A DNA stretch of 19,410 bases from Usnea hakonensis (taxonomy: Eukaryota; Ascomycota; Lecanoromycetes; Lecanorales; Parmeliaceae), in the NCBI GenBank assembly GCA_013423325.1, contig BLJB01000114.1, positions 1-19,410 on the forward strand, written 5' to 3'. Shown one piece after another: positions 1 to 10,244 of this stretch (its first letter is position 1; each line of letters begins with the position of its first letter). Both the position numbers and the translations under genes were made by a program. The notes under the pieces were generated by a model. The model searched no databases, was not told the origin of the DNA, and saw only the letters and a list, made by a program, of their open reading frames with translations.

Positions 1-330
1 ATTAATAATATTTTTTAAAACTTTATTAAAATAGATATTATAAATTTCTATTATAATATAATAGTTTAAAAATAAACTTTATTTTAATAAAAATATTAAA
101 TTTAATTTCGCTAGCGCTTAACTAATAGAAATAGATAAATTAAAAATATAGAAGTATTAATATTATAAATAGTATTTAATAATATAGTTTTTTTAATATA
201 ATAGTTAATACTAATTTAATTTATTTTTATAATAATTTCTTTTACTATTATTAATTAAAAATATAAAATTATTTAATAATAAATAAACTAATATAATATA
301 GATTCTATATTTTAAAATATATATATATAT
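1..330. other. AT-rich transposon relic, no recognisable gene
   Basis: This stretch is extremely AT-rich and stop-filled on both strands, like the most heavily mutated parts of the window (12832-15660 and 17446-19000). It ends in a short (AT)n run at about 316-330, immediately before the LINE-A tail. In the first plus frame, residues around 28-70 (FIKIDI...) faintly recall the start of a gypsy reverse transcriptase core. That would fit the gypsy element seen further right, but I could not extend the match. No RNA gene, promoter or intact ORF is visible. Confidence 0.5.
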
Positions 331-345
331 ATTGGATTGGATTGG
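331..345 (-). repeat. LINE-A 3' tail, (ATTGG)3 on the plus strand
   Basis: Three perfect ATTGG units are followed by AATTTATACTCGTGTCTATC, the start of the inverted LINE 3' end. Short tandem repeats instead of poly(A) are a normal 3' terminus for many fungal LINEs. The LINE-B tail at 14250-14264 is the same array on the other strand after C-to-T change (TTAAT, CTAAT, TTAAT), which confirms that this is the true 3' end. Confidence 0.85.
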
Positions 346-479
346 AATTTATACTCGTGTCTATCTAACTATATAAAAGATAATTACGGGAAGCTCTATA
401 GTAATAATATAAGGGAAACCTTTATAATATTACTACTACTAGGGTAAAAAACCTTATCGTACTCCTATTTATCTCTATT

Positions 480-3400
480 ATTTTAAGTCTATATACTATT
501 TTTAACTACTATTATTTAGTATCGCCTACGCTTATATTCCTCTACCCCCTTTATATTAACGCTAGTATCCCTTAGGTTACTCTACCCCTATATAATTAGT
601 CCTTTACTAGGGAATACTAGCCTAGGAGGCTAGATTAAATTAATTATCTAGTTAACGCCCTCGCCCCTCTTAGGGTAGTTAATATTCTTTATAGATTACT
701 AATCCCTACGGACTTTAGAAGTACTAGTCTAAATTATTCTAGCCTCGAATAGAAAATAAAGATATATTTAGTATTCTATTTTAATTAGTTATATTTATAG
801 TTAGTTATATAGATATTTAGAATCTTATAATAGAAGAGGAACTATACTAGCCTAATCTTCTCTATTCGTATCTAGATTAGGGCGGAGCTTTCGGCTTTTA
901 TAAGATTATAGTAAAGTATTCTCCTTATTTTCTAATCTTTAGGACTCTAAGCTAGTATCCTCTTATTTTTAGATATACCCGTATAATAGCCTTTCTATAG
1001 AGTATATTAGACTATATTATTTTAGCCCTATACTCTTTCTTTTATTACCTCTATCTCCTTCCTTTCTTTTTTCCCTACGTCGTATTATTCCTACTCTCCC
1101 CTAAGGAGGATATCCTCGACCTATAAGTACTTCTCTATTATAAATACTAATAGTACCTTTATCTTATAATCTTACTTCCCTCGGAGTACTCTATAGATAC
1201 GTATATTTCTAATTTTTATAACCTCGTATACGCCCTTAAGAGCTTAGTAATAAAGGATTACTAGGTCTAAAGAGATCTATATAGAGGGAATATCTATTTT
1301 TACCTCTAATTCTCTAATATTTATTACCTTATATATTTTTAAGACGTATTTTAAATACTTATTCTAGATTATTTCTAACTATTTCCCTAGTATCTTTATC
1401 GCTCCTCGTATACTCGCTAAGTTATACTAGATAACTACTATATATATTATCGCTAGTTAAATAATAGTCTAGTATATTATATATACTTAGTTTAGAGTTA
1501 TTCCCTATATCGAGGTCGCTATTATTAATAGTATAAGATATTAGGACGCTATTTTAGCCTTTACCTTCTTAAAGTAAGGGCCCTATCTTAATTTTCTATC
1601 TACGTATAGATCTAGTATCTATATACTACTTTTTAGCTCTATAACGATTACTCTTAGATCTATTACGGCTTTTATATTAAAGTACTTTAATCTTTTAATA
1701 AAATAGACTAGCTCGTATTTCTTAAAGGCGAAAATTACTCTATATATTTTTATCTACTTTAGATATATCTTATAGACTATTTTAAGTATTATATAATTAG
1801 TTTCTATACTCTTCCTATATACTAGTAAATAGATATCATTAACGAAGCCGCTAATTTAGAGGTTTAGTCTTAGCTTTAAGTACTCCTCGATAAGCAATAT
1901 ATTAAAAAATAGAAATAATATAGAGGATACTAGAGACCCCTATAAGATCTCTATCTCTATTAATTCTATCTCGCTTATTTTCTATCCTAGCGTTATTAAT
2001 ATTACTCTTTCTATAAGGAAGCTCGATATCTAGTTTACTATCTAGGGGGGGACCCCCTTAGATTTAAGATTATAGAGAAGCTACTTATAGAATATATTAT
2101 TAAATACCCCTACTATATCTAGAGAGAGTAGGCTAGCTATATACTATTTATTACTATCTTATATTATATATACTATATTAACTATTATTTCTAGGGCTAT
2201 CTTAGTAGACCGGCCTCTCCGTATATCTATCTACTCTAGGGGGAGGAGGTTATATTTCTCTATATAGTTACTAAGTCTCTTAGCTATAACTATTTCTAGA
2301 GCCTTCCCTAGTATACTTAGTAAGGTAATTAGCCGGTATAATTTTAATTCCAAATAGTTATTTTTACCCGGTTTATAGAGGACTATTATATTAGCGATTT
2401 TAAACTCCCTCGGATAGTAATCTAGGTCTATATATATCTAGAAGAGCCTAGTAAGCTATAGAAGGGCCTTACTAGTAATTAACTTTAAGAATCTATTTAA
2501 TATCCCGTCTATTTCTAGGGCTTTATTCTATTTTAGATAAAAGATTACTATTCTAATCTCCTTTTCTATTAACTTTATAGTTATCTCCGCCGGGTTTAAA
2601 TAGATTATATCTTTAATATTAATAAGATTTATCTATAAGGGTAGTAGGAAGAAGGTTCTTTAAAGTATAATAATTTTATTTTTAAATAATTCTATCGGAC
2701 TAGCTTCTCTATCTTTAAGTACTAGAAACTTAGATAATAGCTTTAAATTTATATTACTCTATCTAGTCTATTTAGCTAGCCCTTAGATTTTCTTTTATAA
2801 CTCTTCTACTTTATAAACTCTTTATCTAAAGTCGAGCATTTTAGCTCTACTAATTATCTTATTCTAGTATTTTATAGTTATACGCTATTCCTCTTTATCC
2901 CGGTTCCCGTAATTATTCTAGTATTTAGCCGCGAGGCGTTTCGCCTTCTACGTAGCCTCGCTATAGTTATAGTCTTAGAATAATCGAGCCCTATCTAATA
3001 ATTTAGTTTATAGAACGATCTTTTCTACTACCTTTTTTAGGCCTACTATAATATTCTCTAGATATTTATCTATCTTTTCTCTAGTTTTTAGCTAGCTAGG
3101 AGATAAGAAGTAGACTAGCTCTTAGATTATAATCTTAATAGCTTTTAGCTTTACTATTTTCTATATTTTTCTCCTAATAATAGAAGCTTCTACTATTAAT
3201 AGATTAAGCTCTATATATATTAGGAAATAGTCGGAGCCTATCTATAGATCTAGATATACTCTATATAATTTTATTACTTTAGTTAGTTCCGGTATTATAA
3301 AGATAAGGTCTATAATACTTTTACTACCTTTTACCCTCTAGATTATAGAGTCCTTAAGAAGTATAAGTTTTATATCTACTTCTATAATTATTTCTAATAG

Positions 3401-4041
3401 CTTATCCGCTTCCTTATAGTAGCTAAACCTCCTATAGTTATTCTAGTTTAGATAGTAGAGGTTAAAGTCTCTTACTACTATTTATTCCCTCTATCTCTAG
3501 ATCTCCTTTTTTAGTACTAGAAGGCTTAATAGATTATCGGTAATAACTAGGGATAGATTAAGGTTATATATATTAAGGATCTAAATTATCTTTTTATTTA
3601 TAATCTTATCTTTTCCTTTAAGCCTTATAGTAATAATATAGATATTCTTAGATAGAGATATCTCTTTCTATATATTAATATCGATCCTCTTATTAATATA
3701 GAGGTATATCTTTATACCCGCTTTACCCCTATATAATAGGAAGAATTTACTTATTCTAGGGTTATATAATAACTTTATATATATATTCTACTAAGGTTCT
3801 TAGATCGCTAGAATATTGATCTACTTTATCTCTAGGTTATTAAGTAGCGTTATTATTATCCCTAGTTTACCTCTTATATTATATTATAGTATTATTAGGG
3901 TCTAGCTTTCTATTATAAGGAAGTTAGTATCTAGGAGTTCTATTCTTAGGTATCTTATATCTAGACCTCTTAGATCTCAGATAGTTAGGATACCCCCGTT
4001 AGTCTATAGATTCCTATTCTAGATAGGATCCTTAGCAATAT
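480..4041 (-). pseudogene. LINE-A ORF2: AP endonuclease, reverse transcriptase, RNase H-like (dead)
   Basis: This would encode the LINE enzyme for target-primed reverse transcription. Read right to left with TAG/TAA as former Gln or Trp codons, several hallmarks appear. LAI-stop-EP-stop at about 3788-3808 is the endonuclease LAIQEPW motif. RDFNLYY at about 3440-3476 is the GDFNxHH motif. GSDYFL at about 3213-3238 is the SDH motif, with His now Tyr. At about 1921-1950 the RT domain 4 motif reads GSLVSSILFLF (from GSPxSPILF). At 1832-1849 the RT active site reads GFVNDI, with the first catalytic Asp of xxDD changed to Asn. EYSEGSK at about 1170-1195 fits an RNase H start. The C-terminus near 480-520 is approximate. 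Dozens of stops make it inactive. The whole C-terminal half reappears in LINE-B. Confidence 0.87.
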
Positions 4042-4314
4042 TTAGTTAACCTCTTTTATTATAAATCTCTCTAGTCTTTCTACTCTAGGTACTTTTCTAA
4101 GTATCCCGGAGTCTTTCTCTTCGTAACCGCTTCCCGTATTAATTATATCTTATATTCTCTTCTTCCTAGACGGAACTACTATAAATCCATTAATAATCTT
4201 CGGCGCTTCGGTAGGCCTTACCCCTCCTAGGTTAGAGGTTATCGTTAGTCTTAGTATTAGCTTTCTCGCGACCTTCTCTATCTCTTACCTCTTTTTTAGG
4301 TATATCCTCTAGTA
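4042..4314 (-). pseudogene. LINE-A ORF1, C-terminal segment (left of the Mutator-like insertion)
   Basis: This is the last part of ORF1, about 90 codons. The minus frame runs on from the middle segment when the Mutator-like element and one 9-bp target copy are removed. The join falls just after the residues GGRGHVA of a zinc knuckle. The segment is Lys/Arg/Glu-rich and only lightly interrupted, and reads to a TAA at 4042-4044. That codon could be the true stop or a mutated CAA. ORF2 begins shortly downstream. No domain beyond the knuckle is recognised. Confidence 0.7.
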
Positions 4315-4323
4315 CGCTACGTG
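4315..4323 (+). repeat. 9-bp target-site duplication (left) of the Mutator-like element
   Basis: CGCTACGTG here is repeated exactly at 10236-10244, directly outside the inverted repeats. Nine bases is the usual duplication size for Mutator-like elements. An alternative boundary one base further out would give a seven-base duplication. The nine-base choice also restores a continuous LINE ORF1 frame. Confidence 0.88.
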
Positions 4324-4381
4324 CGGAAGGTCTTGGGAGCGCACAATAAGAGCGCACAATACCCACCGCACAGTTCGGATA
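4324..4381 (+). repeat. Left terminal inverted repeat of the MULE
   Basis: These 58 bases are the exact reverse complement of 10178-10235. They contain a direct duplication of GAGCGCACAATA with 13-bp spacing, a plausible double transposase-binding site (inference). Many CA dinucleotides survive here, while sequence beginning within about 40 bases inside is stripped of them. Confidence 0.95.
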
Positions 4382-4449
4382 ATATTCGGGTAGACTAAAA
4401 CTTCGCGCGGCCGAGGTACCTTATCTTTAGTATAGTTACTATATAATTC

Positions 4450-6614
4450 TATATACCTTTCTAGTATATATAACTTAATATCTTATATTTACTTCCTCTA
4501 TACCTCTACTACCTTCTACCTATAACGCGTAACTACTACTAGTTATTATTATAGCTACTCGGGCTATTTAATAGACTTCTTACCCCTATCTAGAAGATGA
4601 TATAAAGCCTCTTATTTAGAAGGTTATTAATAGTATACTACCCAAGTATTTAGAGCCTCCTTTATTAAACGAGATATTCGATATAGCCGATAACGCCTAG
4701 ACTCGCCTTTAGAACTACGCCTTTAGTTAAGGATTCGCTATCGTTATAGGCTTATATAGAAAAGGGCGTAAAAGCTATTAATATATCTATACGGAGGAAA
4801 AGATATAGAATAATCGGAAGCTAGATAAGTATATTAATAAAGGTAGTAACCGTAAGTAAGAGCTTACTCGGATTAGGAAGAAAGGCTATAAATAGTAATA
4901 TATTCTCGTATAGAAGGATCCTTCTACTCGAGGAGAAAATAATAAGACGTAGATCCTCGGTATAGGCTACTAGGACTATTCCTACGAAATAGTTCCTAAT
5001 CTACTATCCTATAATATATATAAGAAACGATAACCCGATTATACGAAGGTAGTAGAGCTTACTAGAGTATATCGAGTAAGCAATATACCCTATAAAGAGT
5101 CGGAAGTAATACTAGATAATATTACTAAGGAATAGGACGACGAATTCTACCTAAAAAAGAAGAAATACTATAATTTAATTCTATTTACTACGCGTAGTAG
5201 GGAGGACGTCCTTACTAGTCTTCTTACTATATTGGATAGCCCGACTTTTACTGTTAAAGTACGATACTTATACGTTAAGGATATATATAGAATAATTACT
5301 AAGAGGATCCTCGAATAAATTATCCTTATCGATAACTTTTAAAGAAGCCTAGCTAAGCGCTTCTATAGTGATTTTATTATAGAAAATAACGCTATATTTA
5401 ATATAAATACCTAGAAGCTTCTTCTATTCGTGGCCGTTAGTATTACTAATACGAATAAGTCCTTTCTAGCTGCTTTCTCTTTTATAATATCCGAATCCGA
5501 AGTAGCCTTTAACTACTTCCTTAATATATTAAAGGAAGAGATATTCGATAACTATCCGCCTCTAAAAGTTAGCCTTTCCGACTAAGGAAAAGGGTATATC
5601 GCCTCGCTTAGGATATAATTTCCTAATTACTAAATCTAGCTCTATAGCTGGTATGCCGTTTAGAATATTAGGAGTAGAGTCAATAAATTAAAGAGAGGAT
5701 ATCCGGTATAGTGACGAGATAATATTTCTAATACTACTTAGAATTAGGTTAAATATAAAGACCCTTCGTAGCTATCTAATTATTATTAGGCCTTGCTTGA
5801 TCTTCTTTACGACGTCGATAAAGAGTATTTCTATAAGAACTAGGATCCGAAAGAGGCCTCGGTAGTTAAATATCTTACTCGAAATTATCGAAACCTGGGA
5901 TCTTACGCTATATAGTATAACGAGGGTATATATCCTATCCTTAAAGCGGTATTAAACCCGTAAAAATCACTATAGAATACTATCTAGGATATATATTTAG
6001 AGCTTAGATGATAGTATCGTTTAATTCGTAAAGAGGTTAAGGCTTCTCGTATTAATCGATCTAGGGTAGTAGATCCGGTGGCTTTTAGTATTATTATTGG
6101 AAGGATTACTATTTAAGCTATTAAGAAGGTTAATCCTAAATAGATTACTACTAAGTAGTAGGCTACTTAGATTACTACGAATCTCGAATATATTATAGAG
6201 GAAGGCCCTTATAACTACTACCTTATAACTACTTTTATACTCCCTTATTAGTACTACTTATTTAGAGCCTATATTAAAGGCTTTTCTATCCTATTATCTC
6301 TTTTTTATCCTTATTAGTAGGTAGACGATATACCTACTCTATACGAATAGTTATCGAGGTATTATAATTAAACCCTTCCTCTAGGCGATATTAATCTGTC
6401 TATATATCGAGATTATAGAACAAATACCTTCCTCGCTATAGCGGCTAGCCTCTAAAGTCTATATACGTCTCTACTCCGTATATAGGCTGATCGGTTAGCC
6501 AATTAGCTTACGTAGTTCTAGTCTAATATTATAACCACTTATAAGGCCCTACAGCAACGACTATAGGGTATTCCGATCGAGCTCCCCCTACTTCCGCCTA
6601 CAAGAAAGGCCCAG
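4450..6614 (+). pseudogene. MULE transposase, N-terminal and catalytic part (dead)
   Basis: DDE transposase of a cut-and-paste Mutator-like element. The original ATG is not identifiable, and the frame is readable from about 4590. Residues from about 4675 (EIFDTADNA..., GFAIVIG) resemble a FAR1-type DNA-binding domain. The catalytic core starts at about 5385 with NNAIFNINT, where the expected first Asp (D-A-x-F-N-T) is Asn, a TGAC-to-TAAC change. VAVSITNTNKSF, then a block ending SESEVAF, then LSD-stop-GKGYIAS (second Asp at 5580-5582) follow. YSWYAV at about 5640 matches the CxxH site with Cys and His turned to Tyr. At 6240-6257 PY-stop-YY is the former PCQHx of the SWIM zinc finger. The piggyBac-like element interrupts the frame at about 6611. 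Confidence 0.82.
6611..6614 (+). repeat. Candidate 4-bp target duplication CCAG (left) of the piggyBac-like element
   Basis: CCAG here recurs at 8718-8721. Removing the element with one copy joins the MULE frame as ...RKAQ / EKKKYGK..., open and lysine-rich on both sides. piggyBac elements normally duplicate TTAA, so this is unusual, and a four-base match is weak evidence on its own. Confidence 0.45.
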
Positions 6615-8717
6615 TGGGAGTCTATCCCATGGATTGGCAAACCTGGTTCAATAAAGGCTTGGCATTCCCCCACCAAAAAAAACACCAAATCCACCAAATC
6701 TATCTATATAGAATGGCCATAATATGCTTATTCCAGCACCCTATATAATTATATATATAGATCTTATATAGCTTATATCTAAATAGACTCCTTAGGACTC
6801 GCTCTCGTCGCTTCCCCTTAGCTAAAACCGAATTATTTAACAGCTCCGAAAGAGGCTTTCTAGGCCTTACTAAGGCTACTTTTCTCCCTATATATAAGTA
6901 AGATACGTATGCCTAAGGCTTCCTACCTATACGAAATATCCTACTATAGTCTATTGCGACTACCGGATATACTCGTATTAATAGAGAGTACTTGATTATA
7001 GAGGTTTTTCTATAGGGACGCTCCGAATACTCGAATAATTAGCTAGTAAGTTAAATACGAAACTCCCTATAGCTATAGGTCTCCTAGAAGAGTTTCTTTA
7101 CTCTTTCTACTCTTTCAGGCTTCTAAAGAGCTATTTTATAGCTATTAGTAACAGTAGTATCTAATAGAAAATACTATAGTAGTTTCTAACTCTTAAAATA
7201 GACTCTTTATATACTATAATAATAGTATAATTAGTCTATATTATCTATACTATTTATATAGTAATTATACTAATTAATAAACTCAGGAATAAGAAGCTCT
7301 TTTCGGGCTTTATCTAGACTAAATATAGCTCGAGAAGTACGTGTATTTATAGCTGTTTTAGCCGGCCGACGATATAATCTCTTAATTTTTTTCTAGCTAT
7401 TCGATATAGTAGTTATAAAGAGTACTATATTCTAATCCTTCTAGGCTAATTCGAGTACTCGCTTATCCTCGGAGAGATAGCCATATAATTTGCCCTAGTC
7501 TAGGCCTATATTCCACTTATTTCTTAGGTCTAGAAGCCTAGAATCTATACCTTAGTTCGACTCTTTCGATACTTGTACTTACTATACCTAAGTATCGTCC
7601 GTAGCCTCTAGATCCTCTCGTTTTATTATAGAGGTACGTATAGTCCCTATAGCCCTAAACCCTTCCTTATTAAGCTATATTAGAAGCCGGGTTAATATAA
7701 AGAGGTTATCTAGCTATATAATATAGAAGTAGTCTTTATTAATACCCTCTTAGATAACCAGATCCAGAACCACCGCCTGGGTTTTTATAAACCCTAGCTA
7801 ATCAGTCCAATAATCATCTAGATCCTAAGGCCTATCCCCCCTATTTTAACCCTTAGCATAAAATAACTAGTCTAATATATAACCCTAATTAGCTAAGACC
7901 TAGATCTTAAAGCCTTCCGGAGTTAGTTTACTCGGAATATTCACGATCTCTTTAGTACGGCCTATAAACCGTTAAATAGTCTTATCTACGGTTAAGTATA
8001 TACCGGCTTTCTAGTACTTTTTAAAGGCCTCTTAGAGATATATACTTAGTAGTTCTAGTTTATCAAATATAGTCTCTTTTTGGTCTAGTTTTAGAGGCTT
8101 TAAGATATAAAAGAACCTATTAATCTATTACTATCTCTTAAGACCTATATAATTTAAGACTTAGTAATATATCGGCCTATTTAATAGATCCGTATTCTAA
8201 AAGTCGCTGATACTAGACTCTATATATAGGCCTATCTAAATAGATACTCCTAGGAAGGCTCGGAATTCGCTAATAGTAGTAGGAATCCAGGTACGAGAAT
8301 AAGGTTTTTTTAGCCTAGAATATAAGTAGGCATATTTATTTATATACCGAATAAGTATTTCTAGTATTAATTTAGTAAAAAAGAGGCTAAAAATCGTATA
8401 AGGATCATTAGGAGTAGTATTAGATAAGAGTCTATAGCCATAAGTAAATAGCTTCTTAATTAGTAGGGGTTTATATTTAGGTAATAGCTTTAGCTTTAGG
8501 GGAGGCTCTTTCGGGGCCTTTTCTAGCTATAGATCCTTCCTAATATAATCTATATCATTTAACACTTTGTTACGAGGCATTACTATTCCCAATTAGGCCT
8601 AATTATAGCCTAATTTAGTAATTAGTATTGGGAAACGCGTTGTTTTTAAAAGTTCGCGATTTTTGGAGAGTAGGGCTGAACCCCTGAATATTGAACCGTG
8701 CCAATCCATGGGATACT
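6615..8717 (-). mobile_element. piggyBac-like DNA transposon, about 2.1 kb, nested in the MULE
   Basis: The ends share an imperfect inverted repeat. On the left, TATCCCATGGATTGGCA lies at about 6623-6639; on the right is its inverse at about 8699-8715. A second inverted match (GGTTCAAT against ATTGAACC) lies just inside. A transposase of the DDE_Tnp_1_7 (piggyBac) type lies on the minus strand. The outer 100 or so bases at each end keep CA/TG dinucleotides, whereas the coding interior is depleted. It lies antisense to the MULE transposase and splits it between the SWIM and AT-hook parts. Confidence 0.75.
6850..8580 (-). pseudogene. piggyBac-like transposase (PGBD/DDE_Tnp_1_7), dead
   Basis: Cut-and-paste transposase of the nested element. 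It has a surviving ATG at 8580 (MPRNKVLNDIDYIRKDL...). A long readable frame follows, broken by TAG/TAA at former CAG/CAA or Trp codons. At about 8250-8306 the minus frame reads YSRTWIPTTISEFRAFLG, continuing GVSI-stop-IGLYIESSISDF. This is the N-terminal core typical of piggyBac proteins (P-x-T-x-x-E-x-x-x-F-L-G, then I-x-M-G-L). LDNLFIL at about 7690-7715 matches the conserved DN-F-T-S segment, followed by the usual GTxRT-like block (AIGTIRTS). The length to about 6850, roughly 575 codons, fits the family. The C-terminus is uncertain and no Cys-rich finger could be confirmed. Confidence 0.72.
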
Positions 8718-8721
8718 CCAG
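8718..8721 (+). repeat. Candidate 4-bp target duplication CCAG (right) of the piggyBac-like element
   Basis: Partner of 6611-6614. The element end is ambiguous by a few bases because the two inverted repeats differ by a two-base indel. Confidence 0.45.
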
Positions 8722-9400
8722 GAGAAAAAGAAGTACGGTAAAGCGAATACGAGAAAGCTTACTAGTACTAAGATATCCGAAAAGACCGCTATAGAGCGTG
8801 ACCGGAAGGCTACTAATAAGGCCGCTATTCCTACTTATAGAGTCTATATTATAGGAAGCTTAAGTAGCTCCTAGTCGATATCCGGCTCTTTTGGTTTTTA
8901 ACTAGCTTTCAGACTACCTCCGGCTCTACTACTATTACTAGTATTAGTAGTCCTAAGCTTATAAATAGCCTTTAGACGGCTACCGTCTCTACCTACTTTA
9001 GATACGCCGATACCGAAACGAGGCCGGCCTAAAGGGAGTAAGAATAAGCCCTCTACTCTACCTATCTTAAATAATGAACCTCTATTATCGTCCGCCCTAG
9101 TAGTATTAGCGATAACTCGTTATAGCTAATAAGTTAAAGAGAAGAAGATATAGAAGTAGGAAAAAGGATATAGCTAGTCCTAAGGGTAACGGAGGCGATA
9201 GCGAGATAATAGTCTCGAGGTAGAGCTATCCCCCCTAAAGAAGAAGAAGTCGAAGACGAATCTTATTAATATAATTAATATAGACGAATAGGAGTTATAG
9301 GAGTAGCGACGGTTATAGTTAATATTTATAATAGAGGATTAATACTATTAGGAAACCTCTATAGGTAAGGTACTTAGAACTAGTATCTAGCCCGGCTAAT
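8722..9400 (+). pseudogene. MULE transposase, C-terminal part with AT-hook (dead)
   Basis: Continues the MULE transposase after the piggyBac-like insertion. The frame resumes as EKKKYGKANTRKLTS..., a basic stretch. At about 9013-9050 it reads PKRGRPKGSKNKPST, a textbook AT-hook (R-G-R-P-K-G-S) followed by a charged tail. FAR1/MULE-type fungal proteins often carry an AT-hook here, and it would help bind AT-rich DNA. Stops appear at former Gln and Trp codons. The end is approximate: beyond 9400 the same frame stays partly readable to about 9780, but I recognise nothing in it. Confidence 0.72.
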
Positions 9401-10010
9401 CCTCGGAAATAGTATTTTTAAAGTATTTAGGCCTTATTATATCTTATTCTTTTACCTTATAGTATACTAATAAAGCTTTAGTAATAACCCTTTCGCCTTA
9501 TATCCAAGCTAATAGTTATTTAGTACTAGCCTTTCCTATTCCTTTATAGTCCTCTATAGTCGATACGTACCTCGCCGTCCTCTTTCTTCCGTCCTCCTCC
9601 TTCAGGTAGTATAGGCTAGTAAGAGTAGGAACTATAGGCCTTAGGCGAAGCCTTACCTAGATAAGTCTCGCATATAAAGATCTATTAATAAGTCGTTTAA
9701 AGGTATACTTCTAGTATAGTCTAGCTATCCGATACGTAGTATATAGGGAGTATAATTATAGAGCTCTATTATTATCGTTACTATCACCAAATTTTTTTTC
9801 TTAGGCCCCCGGAGGGAGGTTCTACTAAATTTTTTTAAGCCTCCTACCTATCTCCCTGCTTACTTGCTTACCTACCTACTTATAGGCCTACTCGTAGGCA
9901 TAAAAAAAGTGGGATCAGCCTAGTTACTACTATTATTATCTTATAGTATAGAGTACTATTATATACTAAGTCTGGACGAATCCTAGGTTTTTTTATTATT
10001 TCCCGGTTAT
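9400..10010 (+). other. MULE 3' region, no recognised gene
   Basis: 9400-9780 keeps partly open plus-strand frames without a known motif. It may be the transposase tail or a second small ORF. 9785-9910 is low-complexity, with T8 and T7 runs, a C/G-rich AGGCCCCCGGAGGGAGG patch and a short CTTA/CCTA-type repeat near 9856-9885. A few CA/TG dinucleotides return after 9780. No RNA gene or promoter can be supported apart from the tRNA-like stretch that follows. Confidence 0.45.
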
Positions 10011-10073
10011 AGCCCGATTTGAACCGTGTACCTTCTAGTGAAAGCCACCCTTCGGATTCTATGCTATAGGGCT
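10011..10073 (-). pseudogene. tRNA-Glu(UUC)-like relic near the right end of the MULE
   Basis: On the minus strand the sequence runs AGCCC, TATAGCATAGAATCC, then GTGGCTTTCACTAGAAGG, then GGTTCAAATC and GGGCT. CTTTCAC is the anticodon loop of a UUC (Glu) tRNA. GGTTCAAATC fits the T-arm/B box. TAGAATCC in the D-arm position resembles fungal tRNA-Glu. AGCCC and GGGCT can pair at the ends. However, the anticodon and T stems do not close, the spacing is a base or more short, and no T-run terminator follows. It could be a degenerate tRNA gene, a tRNA-derived SINE head or a captured fragment. It lies inside the transposon, about 100 bases from the inverted repeat. Confidence 0.35.
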
Positions 10074-10177
10074 TTATTATAGTATAACGTCCTATTTATA
10101 TATATAATTCGTGAAAGAAAGAAGCTATAAATATATTTAATACCCAAATCCATACTAAGCCGGCTCGTATCAATATT

Positions 10178-10235
10178 TATCCGAACTGTGCGGTGGGTAT
10201 TGTGCGCTCTTATTGTGCGCTCCCAAGACCTTCCG
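10178..10235 (-). repeat. Right terminal inverted repeat of the MULE
   Basis: Exact 58-base inverse of 4324-4381, with the same internal 13-bp-period duplication. It retains TG/CA dinucleotides although flanked by mutated DNA. Confidence 0.95.
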
Positions 10236-10244
10236 CGCTACGTG
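10236..10244 (+). repeat. 9-bp target-site duplication (right) of the MULE
   Basis: CGCTACGTG, identical to 4315-4323. It belongs to LINE-A ORF1, where on the minus strand it encodes the end of the GRGHVA zinc-knuckle segment. Confidence 0.88.

Larger units (their letters stand above)
4324..10235 (+). mobile_element. Mutator-like DNA transposon (MULE), 5.9 kb, inserted in LINE-A ORF1
   Basis: It is bounded by 58-bp perfect terminal inverted repeats and a 9-bp target duplication. It encodes a plus-strand transposase with FAR1-like, catalytic, SWIM and AT-hook segments, the plan of fungal Hop-like MULEs. It is interrupted by a piggyBac-like element (about 6615-8717), so the element itself is about 3.8 kb. 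The interior is depleted of CpA/TpG, but both inverted repeats are not. It sits inside a zinc-knuckle segment of LINE-A ORF1, in the opposite orientation to that gene. Confidence 0.9.

Noticed and set aside
165..200. VFNNIVFLI in the first plus frame as an RT xxDD box
   Set aside because: Neighbouring residues fit neither gypsy nor LINE reverse transcriptase; too little to support in DNA this AT-rich.
311..319. TTTAAAATA here and at 12832-12840 as a LINE-A target duplication
   Set aside because: The left copy is separated from the tail by an AT run, and nine AT-only bases in this composition are expected by chance.
61..330. Left flank as the upstream part of LINE-B, with LINE-A inserted into it
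   Set aside because: Apart from AAACTAA..TATAATA at about 283-298, it does not align with the LINE-A RT region expected there, even allowing for RIP.
9785..9910. T8 and T7 runs as a Pol III or Pol II terminator
   Set aside because: They have no adjacent gene in the right orientation; the tRNA-like relic is on the other strand and is followed by A-rich sequence.
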